NCBI GenBank assembly: GCA_902476645.1
Contig: CABSEG010000052.1
Span: forward strand, 1-20,223
Origin: an uncultured Lachnospiraceae bacterium
GTDB taxonomy: Bacteria > Bacillota > Clostridia > Lachnospirales > Lachnospiraceae
DNA length: 20,223 nucleotides
Direction: 5' to 3'
Numbering within the stretch: the stretch's first letter is position 1; the number at the start of each line of letters is the position of its first letter. This document shows positions 14,596 through 20,161 of the stretch, in pieces. A program made the position numbers and the translations under genes. The notes below the pieces were generated by a model that did not search any database, was not told where the DNA came from, and saw only the letters and a list, made by a program, of their open reading frames with translations.

Positions 14596-15747
14596 TCATT
14601 CCATATCGGTTGATAATTTCATTTTAGGACTTGTACGCTCGTCTTTACAAGTTGTTTTTCTTTCTCGACAGGATTCCCTCACAATCAGCTCCGGAGCAAT
14701 ACGAAGGTGACGCTGGGTCTCTGAAAGCTCCTCCCCCCGTATACAGGAAAGCAAAAGCTCCGCAGCCATTTTTCCCATCTGCTCCTGAGGATGAGCAATG
14801 GTAGTCAGTTTCACATGTCCGGACTGGCCAATCGCCGAGTTGTCATATCCGGTGACTGAAATTTCCTCCGGCACCCGCCGTCCCGCCATTTTCAGAATCC
14901 GGATGGCCTCCATGGCAATCTGGTCGTTATAGCATACCACAGCATCCATGGGAATCCCGCTCTTTACCATCCTATCCACCTCGGAGATGGGTTTAATGGT
15001 GCGATCCTCTGTATGAAACCACACCACCATGTCCGGATTATAGGGCATCCCAAACTCCTGCAAGGCTTTTACATAGCCCTTGTGCCGTTCTTGGCCCTGA
15101 ATATCATCTGCCTTGAAAATCCCCGCAATCTGGCTATGTCCCTGCTCAATCAGATACCTTGTCAAAACGTATCCTCCCTGGCAGTCATCCATGAGCACAT
15201 AGGGCTTTTCTCCCATCTGAGGAAAAATGCCCTGGATAAAAACATAAGGAATCCCATACTCATCCAAACGCTCGTACAGGTGCTGATGCTTACAATACAT
15301 CTGGCTCTTGCTGGGCTCAATAATCAGCCCGTCGATGTCCTTGGTCAGAATATCCTCCAGGCATTGCACCTCTCTGGCCCTGCTGTTTCCCGTATTTTTC
15401 AACATGATACTGTATCCGTTTTCAGTCAGGACCCGGTCAATCCCCTGCAGGAGTCTGGGAAAAATATAGTCTGACATATAGGTGGTAATCACTGCAATGT
15501 TTCTGGAATTTTTTGTATGCCGCATTCGCTCGGAACAAAAGGTTCCTCTGCCGTGTTCTGCCGTGATATACCCTTCGTTTGCCAAGATGCCCAGCGCTTT
15601 GCGCACCGTATGTCTGCTGATCTCATACTTGGCTGAAAGCTCATTTTCCGAGGGAAGCTTCTCCCCCGGTTTAATTTTCCCTGATAGAATATCCCCCTTT
15701 AAATTTTCCATCAGGGCCGCATATTTTGTTTTACCTTTTTCCTCCAT
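14596..15747 (-). CDS. araR: Arabinose-responsive transcriptional repressor, GntR/LacI chimera
   Basis: A 383-residue repressor. Residues 1-75 are a GntR-type winged helix (KYAALMENLKGDILSGKIKPGEKLPSE, then YEISRHTVRKAL and a wing HGRGTF). Residues about 82-360 are a LacI/PBP1-type sugar-binding domain (RNIAVITTY, DGLIIEP, AVVCYNDQIAMEAIRIL, VTGYDNSAIG). This is the AraR architecture, where arabinose releases the repressor from DNA. The start at 15747 has AGGAGG 7 bases upstream; the open frame extends upstream to 15891, but that stretch contains the promoter and operator. It has its own operator (15775-15798), suggesting autorepression, and its last codons contain the araA promoter and operator. 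The final ~20 residues (after ESCRERK) look like an extension partly dictated by that DNA. Confidence 0.94.
   Translation of the reverse strand: MEEKGKTKYAALMENLKGDILSGKIKPGEKLPSENELSAKYEISRHTVRKALGILANEGYITAEHGRGTFCSERMRHTKNSRNIAVITTYMSDYIFPRLLQGIDRVLTENGYSIMLKNTGNSRAREVQCLEDILTKDIDGLIIEPSKSQMYCKHQHLYERLDEYGIPYVFIQGIFPQMGEKPYVLMDDCQGGYVLTRYLIEQGHSQIAGIFKADDIQGQERHKGYVKALQEFGMPYNPDMVVWFHTEDRTIKPISEVDRMVKSGIPMDAVVCYNDQIAMEAIRILKMAGRRVPEEISVTGYDNSAIGQSGHVKLTTIAHPQEQMGKMAAELLLSCIRGEELSETQRHLRIAPELIVRESCRERKTTCKDERTSPKMKLSTDME
14621..14652 (-). promoter_or_regulatory. araA core promoter with AraR operator, inside the araR 3' end
   Basis: The minus strand has TTGTAA (14645-14650) and TAAAAT (14621-14626) 18 bases apart. 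Overlapping the -35 and spacer is a perfect inverted repeat, ACTTGTA (14646-14652) and TACAAGT (14629-14635), with 10 bases between. The half-site TTGTA/TACAA matches the known Bacillus AraR box, but that box spaces the halves by 2 bases. A repressor bound here would cover the core promoter. In the araR frame the same DNA encodes TCKDERTS. Confidence 0.75.
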
Positions 15748-15774
15748 ATATAAATACCTCCTGACAGCCGTCCC

Positions 15775-15798
15775 GGTTGTACGGTTGTCTTTACAAGT
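15775..15798 (-). promoter_or_regulatory. AraR operator upstream of araR
   Basis: On the minus strand ACTTGTA (15792-15798) and TACAACC (15775-15781) flank 10 bases. It matches the araA operator at 19 of 24 positions by eye, including the spacer AAGAC-A-CG. It lies just downstream of the araR -10, so binding would block early elongation or initiation. This implies autoregulation. Confidence 0.7.
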
Positions 15799-15805
15799 CA
15801 CTTCT

Positions 15806-15834
15806 ATTATAGCGAAAAAAGAAGATGACTGCAA
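15806..15834 (-). promoter_or_regulatory. Sigma-A promoter of araR
   Basis: The minus strand has TTGCAG (15829-15834), a 17-base spacer and a perfect TATAAT (15806-15811). The -35 lies in the loop of the preceding terminator hairpin. Confidence 0.7.
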
Positions 15835-15846
15835 GCCATCTTCTTT
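15815..15846 (-). terminator. Intrinsic terminator of the HAD phosphatase gene
   Basis: A perfect 10-bp stem AAAGAAGATG/CATCTTCTTT with a 9-base loop (15818-15846) runs on the minus strand straight into six T residues (15815-15820). It follows the HAD gene stop by about 41 bases and overlaps the araR promoter. Confidence 0.7.
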
Positions 15847-15887
15847 CTTCTCTCTGGAAAAAGGAACCTCTTTTCCATCTGGTTCGT

Positions 15888-16526
15888 TCACAGCAAAAAG
15901 CCCTGCCGTTCCAATTCCTTTGGGAGCTGACCAAAAGAGGTAATCTTCCCTGCATATTCATCGGTCTCTCCCAACCCGTAGGCGGCATAGATCATGGGGA
16001 CTTTGGCCCTGCGGCATGCATCTGCATCCCCTTGTGTATCCCCCACATAGATCGCCTCTGAAATACCATGCTTATCCATTATCAGCCGGATGTTTTCCGC
16101 TTTTAAAACGCCAGTATCGTCCGGGCAAAGCCCATCCTTAAAATATTTGCCAAGTCCTGTGGACTCGCAAAAGACCGGTATATATCCTGCCTGGCAGTTG
16201 CTGACAAGAAACAAAGGATATACCTTCTGAAGTATTTTCAGGGTCTGCTCAACCCCTTCATATACCCTTCCCGGCTCAGTCTTAAGCATCCGAATCTCAT
16301 ATTCCCCGCAGCATGCCTCCAGCCGTTTTCGGTCTTTGGGGTCACACTCTGGAAACACATGGTCAAAAATTTCCTCCATAGGTCTGCCAAAAAGCGCCCC
16401 CAGCCTTTCCGGCTCCAGCGTAATCTTCCAGTCGCTGTTCTCCCGGATTGCCAAGTTCCAGGACCGTGCCACCGTTTCCCTGGAATCCCACAGCGTGCCA
16501 TCCACATCAAAGATAATCCCTTTCAT
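15888..16526 (-). CDS. HAD superfamily hydrolase (phosphoglycolate phosphatase-like)
   Basis: A 212-residue cytoplasmic HAD subfamily IA phosphatase. Motif I is FDVDGTLWDS (6-15, nucleophile Asp7 and acid Asp9), followed by a helical cap (about 16-85). Motif II is the Ser of LFLVSNCQ, motif III is the Lys in GVLKAENIR, and motif IV is VGDTQGDADACRRA with its acidic residues. The group includes phosphoglycolate phosphatase and pyrophosphatase-like enzymes; the substrate is not determined. I start at the ATG at 16526, with AAGGAG about 11 bases upstream, somewhat long; a GTG at 16547 precedes that site. It has its own promoter (16590-16619) and terminator, so it is likely monocistronic and not obviously part of the arabinose module. 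Confidence 0.87.
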   Translation of the reverse strand: MKGIIFDVDGTLWDSRETVARSWNLAIRENSDWKITLEPERLGALFGRPMEEIFDHVFPECDPKDRKRLEACCGEYEIRMLKTEPGRVYEGVEQTLKILQKVYPLFLVSNCQAGYIPVFCESTGLGKYFKDGLCPDDTGVLKAENIRLIMDKHGISEAIYVGDTQGDADACRRAKVPMIYAAYGLGETDEYAGKITSFGQLPKELERQGFLL

Positions 16527-16589
16527 ACTTTCGTAAGCTCCTTCCACCTTTCAGAATACCCACCTCGCACTGAGACATTCGTTTCGACC

Positions 16590-16619
16590 ATTCTACCATA
16601 TCAAAATCCTTCTTGTCAA
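16590..16619 (-). promoter_or_regulatory. Sigma-A promoter of the HAD gene
   Basis: The minus strand has a perfect TTGACA (16614-16619), an 18-base spacer and TAGAAT (16590-16595), leaving a leader of about 55 bases before the ATG. Confidence 0.65.
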
Positions 16620-16657
16620 AACTTGCCTCGATGTTTACTCCTTCCCGGTGTCTGACC

Positions 16658-17041
16658 CTACTCATCTTCTTCAGCCAGCTGATAGAGCCACTCTAGCTTT
16701 TCATCCGCTGTTACCCGCATCTCCCAGTTCTCCGCCTCTTTTCGGATGGTCTCCCAGGCATAGATCTGCTTTGCCAGTCCCTCTTTTCTGTCAATCAATA
16801 CCGTATAGTGATCATGGAAAGGCTGCTTTTTTAAATACTTTTTCATCTTATAAAGCCGCTTTTTTACAATGAATTTAATTACCTTCGGCTTCCAGCCTTT
16901 GCGCTCCTGAAATATTTCTACCGCTTCCTTGGCGCTTGATATATTTCCTTTCCAAAACTCCTCCATAATCGCCAGGTCTGAATCATATAATTTCCATCTC
17001 AAATGTTCCGGCCTTACCCATTTTTTCCCCGCTTTCGCCAT
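16658..17041 (-). CDS. Conserved-looking hypothetical protein, 127 residues
   Basis: I do not recognise the family. The protein is strongly basic and aromatic in its first 100 residues (lysine-rich, with KWVRPEHLRWKLYDSDLAIMEEF at the start and KKRLYKMKKYLKKQ at 60-73) and acidic at the C-terminus (LAEEDE). It is predicted mostly helical and soluble, without cysteines, signal peptide or membrane segment. The segment ISSAKEAVEIFQERKG could be a helix-turn-helix-like stretch, but I cannot confirm it. GGAGG lies about 13 bases before the ATG, a long spacing. Upstream are two TATAAT elements, one with an extended TGG (17124-17132). Codon use looks like the neighbours, so I consider it a real gene. 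Confidence 0.65.
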   Translation of the reverse strand: MAKAGKKWVRPEHLRWKLYDSDLAIMEEFWKGNISSAKEAVEIFQERKGWKPKVIKFIVKKRLYKMKKYLKKQPFHDHYTVLIDRKEGLAKQIYAWETIRKEAENWEMRVTADEKLEWLYQLAEEDE

Positions 17042-17123
17042 TTTCTTCTCTCATCCTCCGTTATTGACATTTCCTCTGCCGCAAAACAGCAGAAATTTTC
17101 ATAAATTTTCTTGTCTCTGGTAA

Positions 17124-17139
17124 ATTATACCATATTATA
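17124..17139 (-). promoter_or_regulatory. Tandem -10 elements upstream of the 127-residue gene
   Basis: The minus strand shows TATAAT at 17134-17139 and again at 17124-17129, the second preceded by TGG as an extended -10. No good -35 is seen; TTTACC lies 15 bases before the first. TTTACCAG occurs as a direct repeat flanking the pair. Confidence 0.45.
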
Positions 17140-17149
17140 CAGTCACCAT

Positions 17150-17311
17150 TTACTGGTAAATTCTTCCATCTTTTGTATATATAGCAGATTCAGAAATGAT
17201 CTGCAAATTTCTCGCTATTTTCGGAAACCCATATGCGCCTGCTAGTTTTTCACTCTCATCTTCTTGTTTATCATACAGAATCTCCGCTTTCTCTTCTGTA
17301 CGCTTTTCCAC
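17150..17311 (-). pseudogene. 53-codon open frame without a usable start; possible gene remnant
   Basis: The minus strand has an open frame that reads like real protein (hydrophilic EKRTEEKAEILYDKQEDE, then AGAYGFPKIARNLQIISES and a KDGRIYQ end). The only early start codon is GTG at 17309-17311, which overlaps the Shine-Dalgarno AGGAGG, and an in-frame TAG lies two codons upstream. It could not be initiated normally from that site. Either it is the tail of a degraded gene or it starts at a non-canonical codon. I do not recognise the product. Confidence 0.3.
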
Positions 17312-17413
17312 CTCCTACTTTTCCAAAGTATTATGAAAGTACTTTTATTTTATCACAGAAAAGTGTGACATCCTATAACATATTTTTCATTTTACTCTAT
17401 TCTAATCAACAAG

Positions 17414-17439
17414 AAAAACGGCACAGCCAACGCCATGCC
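17414..17439 (-). terminator. Intrinsic terminator after the 48-residue gene
   Basis: On the minus strand GGCATGGC and GCTGTGCC form an 8-bp stem (two G-T pairs) with a 4-base loop, followed by GTTTTTC (17414-17418). It lies 37 bases past the stop of the small gene at 17476. Confidence 0.6.
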
Positions 17440-17466
17440 ATCAGGAAAAGCTATTCCATTCCTTTT

Positions 17467-17488
17467 TCAAATCGCCTAAACCTGGCGA
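17467..17488 (+). terminator. Hairpin with plus-strand T run
   Basis: AAATCGCC and GGCGATTT form an 8-bp stem with a 7-base loop, followed on the plus strand by further T residues. The minus-strand 48-residue gene ends inside this hairpin. No plus-strand gene is seen just upstream, so its role is unclear; it may stop antisense readthrough. Confidence 0.35.
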
Positions 17489-17622
17489 TTTTTCGGCTCA
17501 ACCGCCTCAGAACGCACATTGTGAGTCTGATTTTGATTTTCCGGTTTTTTCTTTTGCGTTACACTGTTAAATGTTTCCTCGCTCTTTTTACGACTCAACT
17601 CTTCTTGCTCTTTTCTCATCAT
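17476..17622 (-). CDS. Small hydrophilic protein, 48 residues
   Basis: A short frame encoding a very charged, glutamine- and asparagine-rich protein: MMRKEQEELSRKKSEE at the start, a middle rich in K, Q and N, and a tail HNVRSEAVEPKNRQV. The tail resembles, from memory, a 'HNVKxEALGPNTKR' ending seen in some clostridial small proteins; this is a weak recollection. GAGGTG precedes the ATG at 17622 by about 10 bases, and an intrinsic terminator follows at 17414-17439, so it has gene-like start and stop signals. No membrane segment or cysteine is present. It is divergent from the 65-residue gene at 17751. It is likely unstructured; function unknown. Confidence 0.55.
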   Translation of the reverse strand: MMRKEQEELSRKKSEETFNSVTQKKKPENQNQTHNVRSEAVEPKNRQV

Positions 17623-17750
17623 CGTATTCCATCACCTCACTTTTATTATTTACACATGGAGAAAACTTATACCGTCACGTTTCATGTTCTTTCCGATTAT
17701 ATTTTCTTTCTCTCTGTATATACTACATTCCGAAGGAGGTGGATTTTATC

Positions 17751-17948
17751 ATGGCAAACGTCAACTCAACTGTCACAAGTCTTCCCTGTTCCTGTAAAGC
17801 TGCTGCTGAGAAAATGGCTGCCGAACTTGCTAAGGAGGAGGCATTCGCCGATCTTTCCGAAGACTGCCGTCAAAAACTTACGCAGCTGGAGCACGTACTT
17901 TCAAAGGAAACCGGTGAAAACGTAGCCCTTGTGGCCTACCGCATGTAA
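17751..17948 (+). CDS. Small cysteine-containing protein, 65 residues
   Basis: This small protein starts MANVNSTVTSLPCSCKAAAE and is mainly helical (AAAEKMAAELAKEEAF; LTQLEHVLSKETG), ending VALVAYRM. It has Cys13, Cys15 (CSC) and Cys39 and no membrane segment. The AAGGAGGTG site lies 9 bases before the ATG, one of the strongest in the window. An 11-bp stem hairpin follows the stop directly. The frame is open further upstream to 17571, but that stretch has no start signals and is unlike protein. I do not recognise the family; a redox or metal role for the CSC pair is only a thought. Confidence 0.72.
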   Translation: MANVNSTVTSLPCSCKAAAEKMAAELAKEEAFADLSEDCRQKLTQLEHVLSKETGENVALVAYRM

Positions 17949-17955
17949 AATACCC

Positions 17956-17994
17956 CAATCTGGCAGTGTGATAACATCGTGCGCTGCCAGATTG
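17956..17994 (+). terminator. Terminator hairpin after the 65-residue gene
   Basis: CAATCTGGCAG and CTGCCAGATTG form a perfect 11-bp stem with a 17-base loop, beginning 8 bases after the stop. The following sequence is T-rich but without a clean T run, so it could also act as a 3' stabiliser. Confidence 0.6.
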
Positions 17995-18065
17995 TATACG
18001 CTTTATTTATAGCTTTTCTTTCCGTATTCAAATTCATTTTTTGATCCTCCATGGCCCCTCTTTTA

Positions 18066-18132
18066 TGTGGTATTTCACACAATAATAGCATGTCTTTTGG
18101 ATATAATCAATAAAAATATGTTTTATACCACA
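18066..18132 (+). promoter_or_regulatory. Promoter of the Xre gene flanked by an inverted repeat
   Basis: TATAAT at 18102-18107 is the likely -10 of the regulator gene; the -35 (ACAATA, 18079-18084) is poor. An exact 8-base inverted repeat, TGTGGTAT (18066-18073) and ATACCACA (18125-18132), flanks it, the right half lying just before the ribosome binding site. This could be an operator for the regulator itself. Confidence 0.4.
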
Positions 18133-18146
18133 CAACGAGGTGCCAT

Positions 18147-18380
18147 TTGAAGCTGAAACAAGATATAAGTATTGGAGGAAATATACGAAGCTTACGAAAA
18201 AATGCCGGAATGACTCAAGAAGAAGTTGCGACAAAATTGCAATTACTTGGGATCGATATGTCACGCGATTTTTATGCCCATATAGAGTCTGGGGCCTATA
18301 ATATACGCATCAGCGAGCTATCCGCATTGCGTAAAATATTCGGTGCGGAATACAATGATTTTTTTGAGGGAGTCCCATAA
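18147..18380 (+). CDS. Xre-family HTH transcriptional regulator, 77 residues
   Basis: A single-domain Cro/C1-type (HTH_3) DNA-binding protein. The five-helix fold is visible at about 10-70: IGGNIRSLRKNAGMTQEEVATKL (helices 1-2), IDMSRDFYAHIESGAYNIRISELSALRKIF (recognition helix and following helices). No ligand or dimerisation domain is attached. I take the TTG at 18147 as start because GAGGTG lies 5 bases upstream and homologous short regulators usually begin just before the IGGNIR segment; ATG codons occur only later, inside the fold. It may regulate itself and perhaps the neighbouring small genes. Such stand-alone regulators occur both in the core genome and in mobile remnants; nothing else mobile is seen here. 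Confidence 0.85.
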   Translation: MKLKQDISIGGNIRSLRKNAGMTQEEVATKLQLLGIDMSRDFYAHIESGAYNIRISELSALRKIFGAEYNDFFEGVP

Positions 18381-18434
18381 ATTAGGTGTAGTATTGGGTC
18401 TTGTAATTTCAAATTTCCCGTAAAATCGAAAAGC

Positions 18435-18466
18435 GCCGGGAACCTTGATCTTTCAAGATTCCCGGC
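18435..18466 (-). terminator. Terminator hairpin downstream of tRNA-Trp and Xre
   Basis: GCCGGGAA/TTCCCGGC forms an 8-bp stem, continued after one mismatch by CTTGA/TCAAG with a short loop. On the minus strand it is followed by GCTTTTCGATTTT, and it lies 11 bases after the tRNA-Trp 3' end. On the plus strand it lies 54 bases after the Xre stop, so it may serve both. Confidence 0.7.
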
Positions 18467-18477
18467 ACTTCTTAAAA

Positions 18478-18548
18478 CAGGGGATGAGAGAATCGAACTC
18501 CCGCTAAGAGTTTTGGAGACTCCTGTCATACCATTTGACCAATCCCCT
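18478..18548 (-). tRNA. tRNA-Trp (anticodon CCA)
   Basis: A 71-base cloverleaf on the minus strand: acceptor AGGGGAT/ATCCCCT, D stem GTC/GAC, anticodon stem GGAGT/ACTCT with loop CTCCAAA, a 4-base variable region and T stem GGGAG/CTCTC with loop TTCGATT. The anticodon is CCA and the discriminator is G, as expected for bacterial tRNA-Trp. CCA is not encoded. It has its own consensus promoter. Confidence 0.93.
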
Positions 18549-18574
18549 ACTGTACCTTTGTGTGATACCTTTTC

Positions 18575-18603
18575 TTTATATCACAAACTGACATTATTGT
18601 CAA
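18575..18603 (-). promoter_or_regulatory. Sigma-A promoter of tRNA-Trp
   Basis: The minus strand has a perfect TTGACA (18598-18603), a 17-base spacer and TATAAA (18575-18580), ending 26 bases before the tRNA. Confidence 0.75.
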
Positions 18604-18720
18604 TATTTTTTACAAAAATCAGACAATTTTTCTTATCCTCTGTAGTTCATGAATCATTACCTCCTCATCCTCCACCTGTGCAGGATTTCAAAAATGCTAA
18701 TCTGCCCGCTGCCTATAATT

Positions 18721-19896
18721 TTACTTGACAATACTCAAAATCTTCCGCTCTGCCGTCGTATCTGCTTCATAGTCAATATTGTCATAGCCAAATCCAAAGA
18801 GATGATAAAACTCTTCCCAGTATCCATCCACATCTGCCAACTGGTTCAGGTTATCGTCCCGAAGAAGATTCCAGCGCTCCAGTACCTTTGCCTGAACATC
18901 GGGGTTCATCTCTGCATCATCCAAACGAATCCGGTTGGGAATGTCTGTTTTGGGTTCCTTCTCTGACAAATACTGGTTCCACAGACGGTACATCTGCTCC
19001 ACCGTGCCCTCATGGGTTCCTGTTTCCTTCATAATACGATAAAGCAAAGAAATGTACAAAGGCACAACAGGAATGGCGGAACTGGACTGGGTTACAACCG
19101 CCTGATTCACCGAGACAAAGGCAGGAATTCCCTCACCGGTTAGCTGAAGGGCTGTTTGATAAAGATGCTCTTTCGCCTGTCCTATGGTTCCCTCTTTATA
19201 AATAGGATATGTCATCTCTGGACCAAGGTAGGAGTAAGCTATCGTCCGTATATCCTTAGAAATAAGATCTTCCTCTTGTAAAGCCTTCATCCACTCACTC
19301 CAGTCTTCTCCTCCCATCACGCGGATGGTGGCCTGAACCTCTTCTTCGCCGGCCGGAAGCACAGTCTTTTCCGTTAAGACATTTTTTCTTAGATCCAGAC
19401 TCTTACTGGTAAATGGTTGCCCTATCGTTTTTAAAACCGATGTATATACGGTTCCATCCGACATCGTTCGTCTTGGGGCTGCCAAAGAATACACGAGAAG
19501 ATCGATCTGACCCAGATCTCTGCGAATCAATTCCATGGCCTCTCTTTTCACCTGTTCCGAGTAAGCGTCCCCATTAATGGTTTTTGCGTACAGACCATCC
19601 CGGACTGCCAACTGTTCAAAAGCAGCTGTATTGTACCATCCTGCGGTAGCAGTGCGTCCCAGAACGGATGGTTTTTCATAACAAACTCCAATGGTCGGCG
19701 CCTGATCTGACCAGGCGGCACAAATGCGCGAAGACAAACCATATCCTGTGGAAGCGCCTATAATCAGGGTTCTTAGCTTCCTGTTTTTCCCGGATTTCGT
19801 CTTTACATATTCCATCTGACGGCGCACACTCTCCCTGCAGCCCTCCGGATGAGCCGTTGTACAAATAAAGTTTCTGACTCTCGGTTTAATAATCAT
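18721..19896 (-). CDS. fabV: Enoyl-[acyl-carrier-protein] / trans-2-enoyl-CoA reductase, FabV/TER family
   Basis: A 391-residue short-chain-dehydrogenase-like enzyme that reduces trans-2-enoyl thioesters with NADH. The start MIIKPRVRNFICTTAHPEGC is diagnostic of the family. The cofactor loop is GASTGYG (47-53), followed by YEKP (73-76), where the acidic residue favours NADH, and GWYN (86-89). The active-site pair is Tyr233 and Lys242, with exactly 8 residues between, the FabV/TER Y-x8-K motif. Members act either in fatty acid synthesis (ACP substrates, triclosan-tolerant) or as crotonyl-CoA reductase in butyrate formation; sequence alone does not separate these. AAGGAGG lies about 6 bases before the ATG at 19896; the frame is open further upstream but without signals. 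No fab or butyrate genes are adjacent. I see no clear terminator before tRNA-Trp. Confidence 0.95.
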   Translation of the reverse strand: MIIKPRVRNFICTTAHPEGCRESVRRQMEYVKTKSGKNRKLRTLIIGASTGYGLSSRICAAWSDQAPTIGVCYEKPSVLGRTATAGWYNTAAFEQLAVRDGLYAKTINGDAYSEQVKREAMELIRRDLGQIDLLVYSLAAPRRTMSDGTVYTSVLKTIGQPFTSKSLDLRKNVLTEKTVLPAGEEEVQATIRVMGGEDWSEWMKALQEEDLISKDIRTIAYSYLGPEMTYPIYKEGTIGQAKEHLYQTALQLTGEGIPAFVSVNQAVVTQSSSAIPVVPLYISLLYRIMKETGTHEGTVEQMYRLWNQYLSEKEPKTDIPNRIRLDDAEMNPDVQAKVLERWNLLRDDNLNQLADVDGYWEEFYHLFGFGYDNIDYEADTTAERKILSIVK

Positions 19897-20106
19897 GGTA
19901 ACCTCCTTATGTAACCGCACTTCTGCTTTCTTTTTTCTTTCTTGACTTTTTTGCAGCCCCTGTCCTCTCTTTTTTATCAAAAACTGCCAGACTACAGACA
20001 TTTTATCATAAAACCCCCTGTGGCGCCAGTTACTTTCCTCTGCCACCGGGTTGGGAAACCACGCCGGAAGGTTAGCTCCCCTCCAGGACGATATCCATGT
20101 GGATTT
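19897..20106 (-). other. Non-coding leader region of fabV
   Basis: About 210 bases lie between the terminator at 20107 and fabV. I see no gene and no recognised riboswitch. A purine-rich stretch precedes the ribosome binding site. The best -10-like sequence on the minus strand is TTTATGATAAAAT around 20001-20013, without a convincing -35. Confidence 0.4.
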
Positions 20107-20161
20107 AAAAAAATTAAAAAAGACTGCCGAGTCTATGATAATCATCATAAACCTGACAGCC
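20107..20161 (-). terminator. Strong intrinsic terminator of a gene outside the window
   Basis: On the minus strand GGCTGTC (20155-20161) pairs with GGCAGTC (20122-20128), then after an A-C mismatch GGTTTATGAT pairs with ATCATAGACT around the loop GATT. Some pairs are G-T. The stem runs into TTTTTT AA TTTTTTT (20107-20121). It probably ends a minus-strand gene whose 3' end is at or beyond the right edge; one frame in 20162-20223 ends with a TGA, but the gene cannot be identified. Confidence 0.75.

Noticed and set aside
15748..15891. Upstream extension of the araR frame by 48 codons
   Set aside because: This stretch contains the araR promoter, operator and ribosome binding site, and the GntR domain begins just after 15747.
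17233..17925. 230-codon plus-strand open frame in the AT-rich region
   Set aside because: No ribosome binding site, composition rich in F, S, H and L with no protein-like pattern; it runs antisense to the 48-residue gene and out of frame through the strongly signalled 65-residue gene.
17936..18037. 33-codon minus-strand frame with GGAGG 8 bases before its ATG
   Set aside because: It covers the terminator hairpin and the 3' end of the 65-residue gene; the binding site looks coincidental and the peptide shows no pattern.
18034..18264. 76-codon minus-strand frame
   Set aside because: It is antisense to the well-supported Xre gene and has no start signals.
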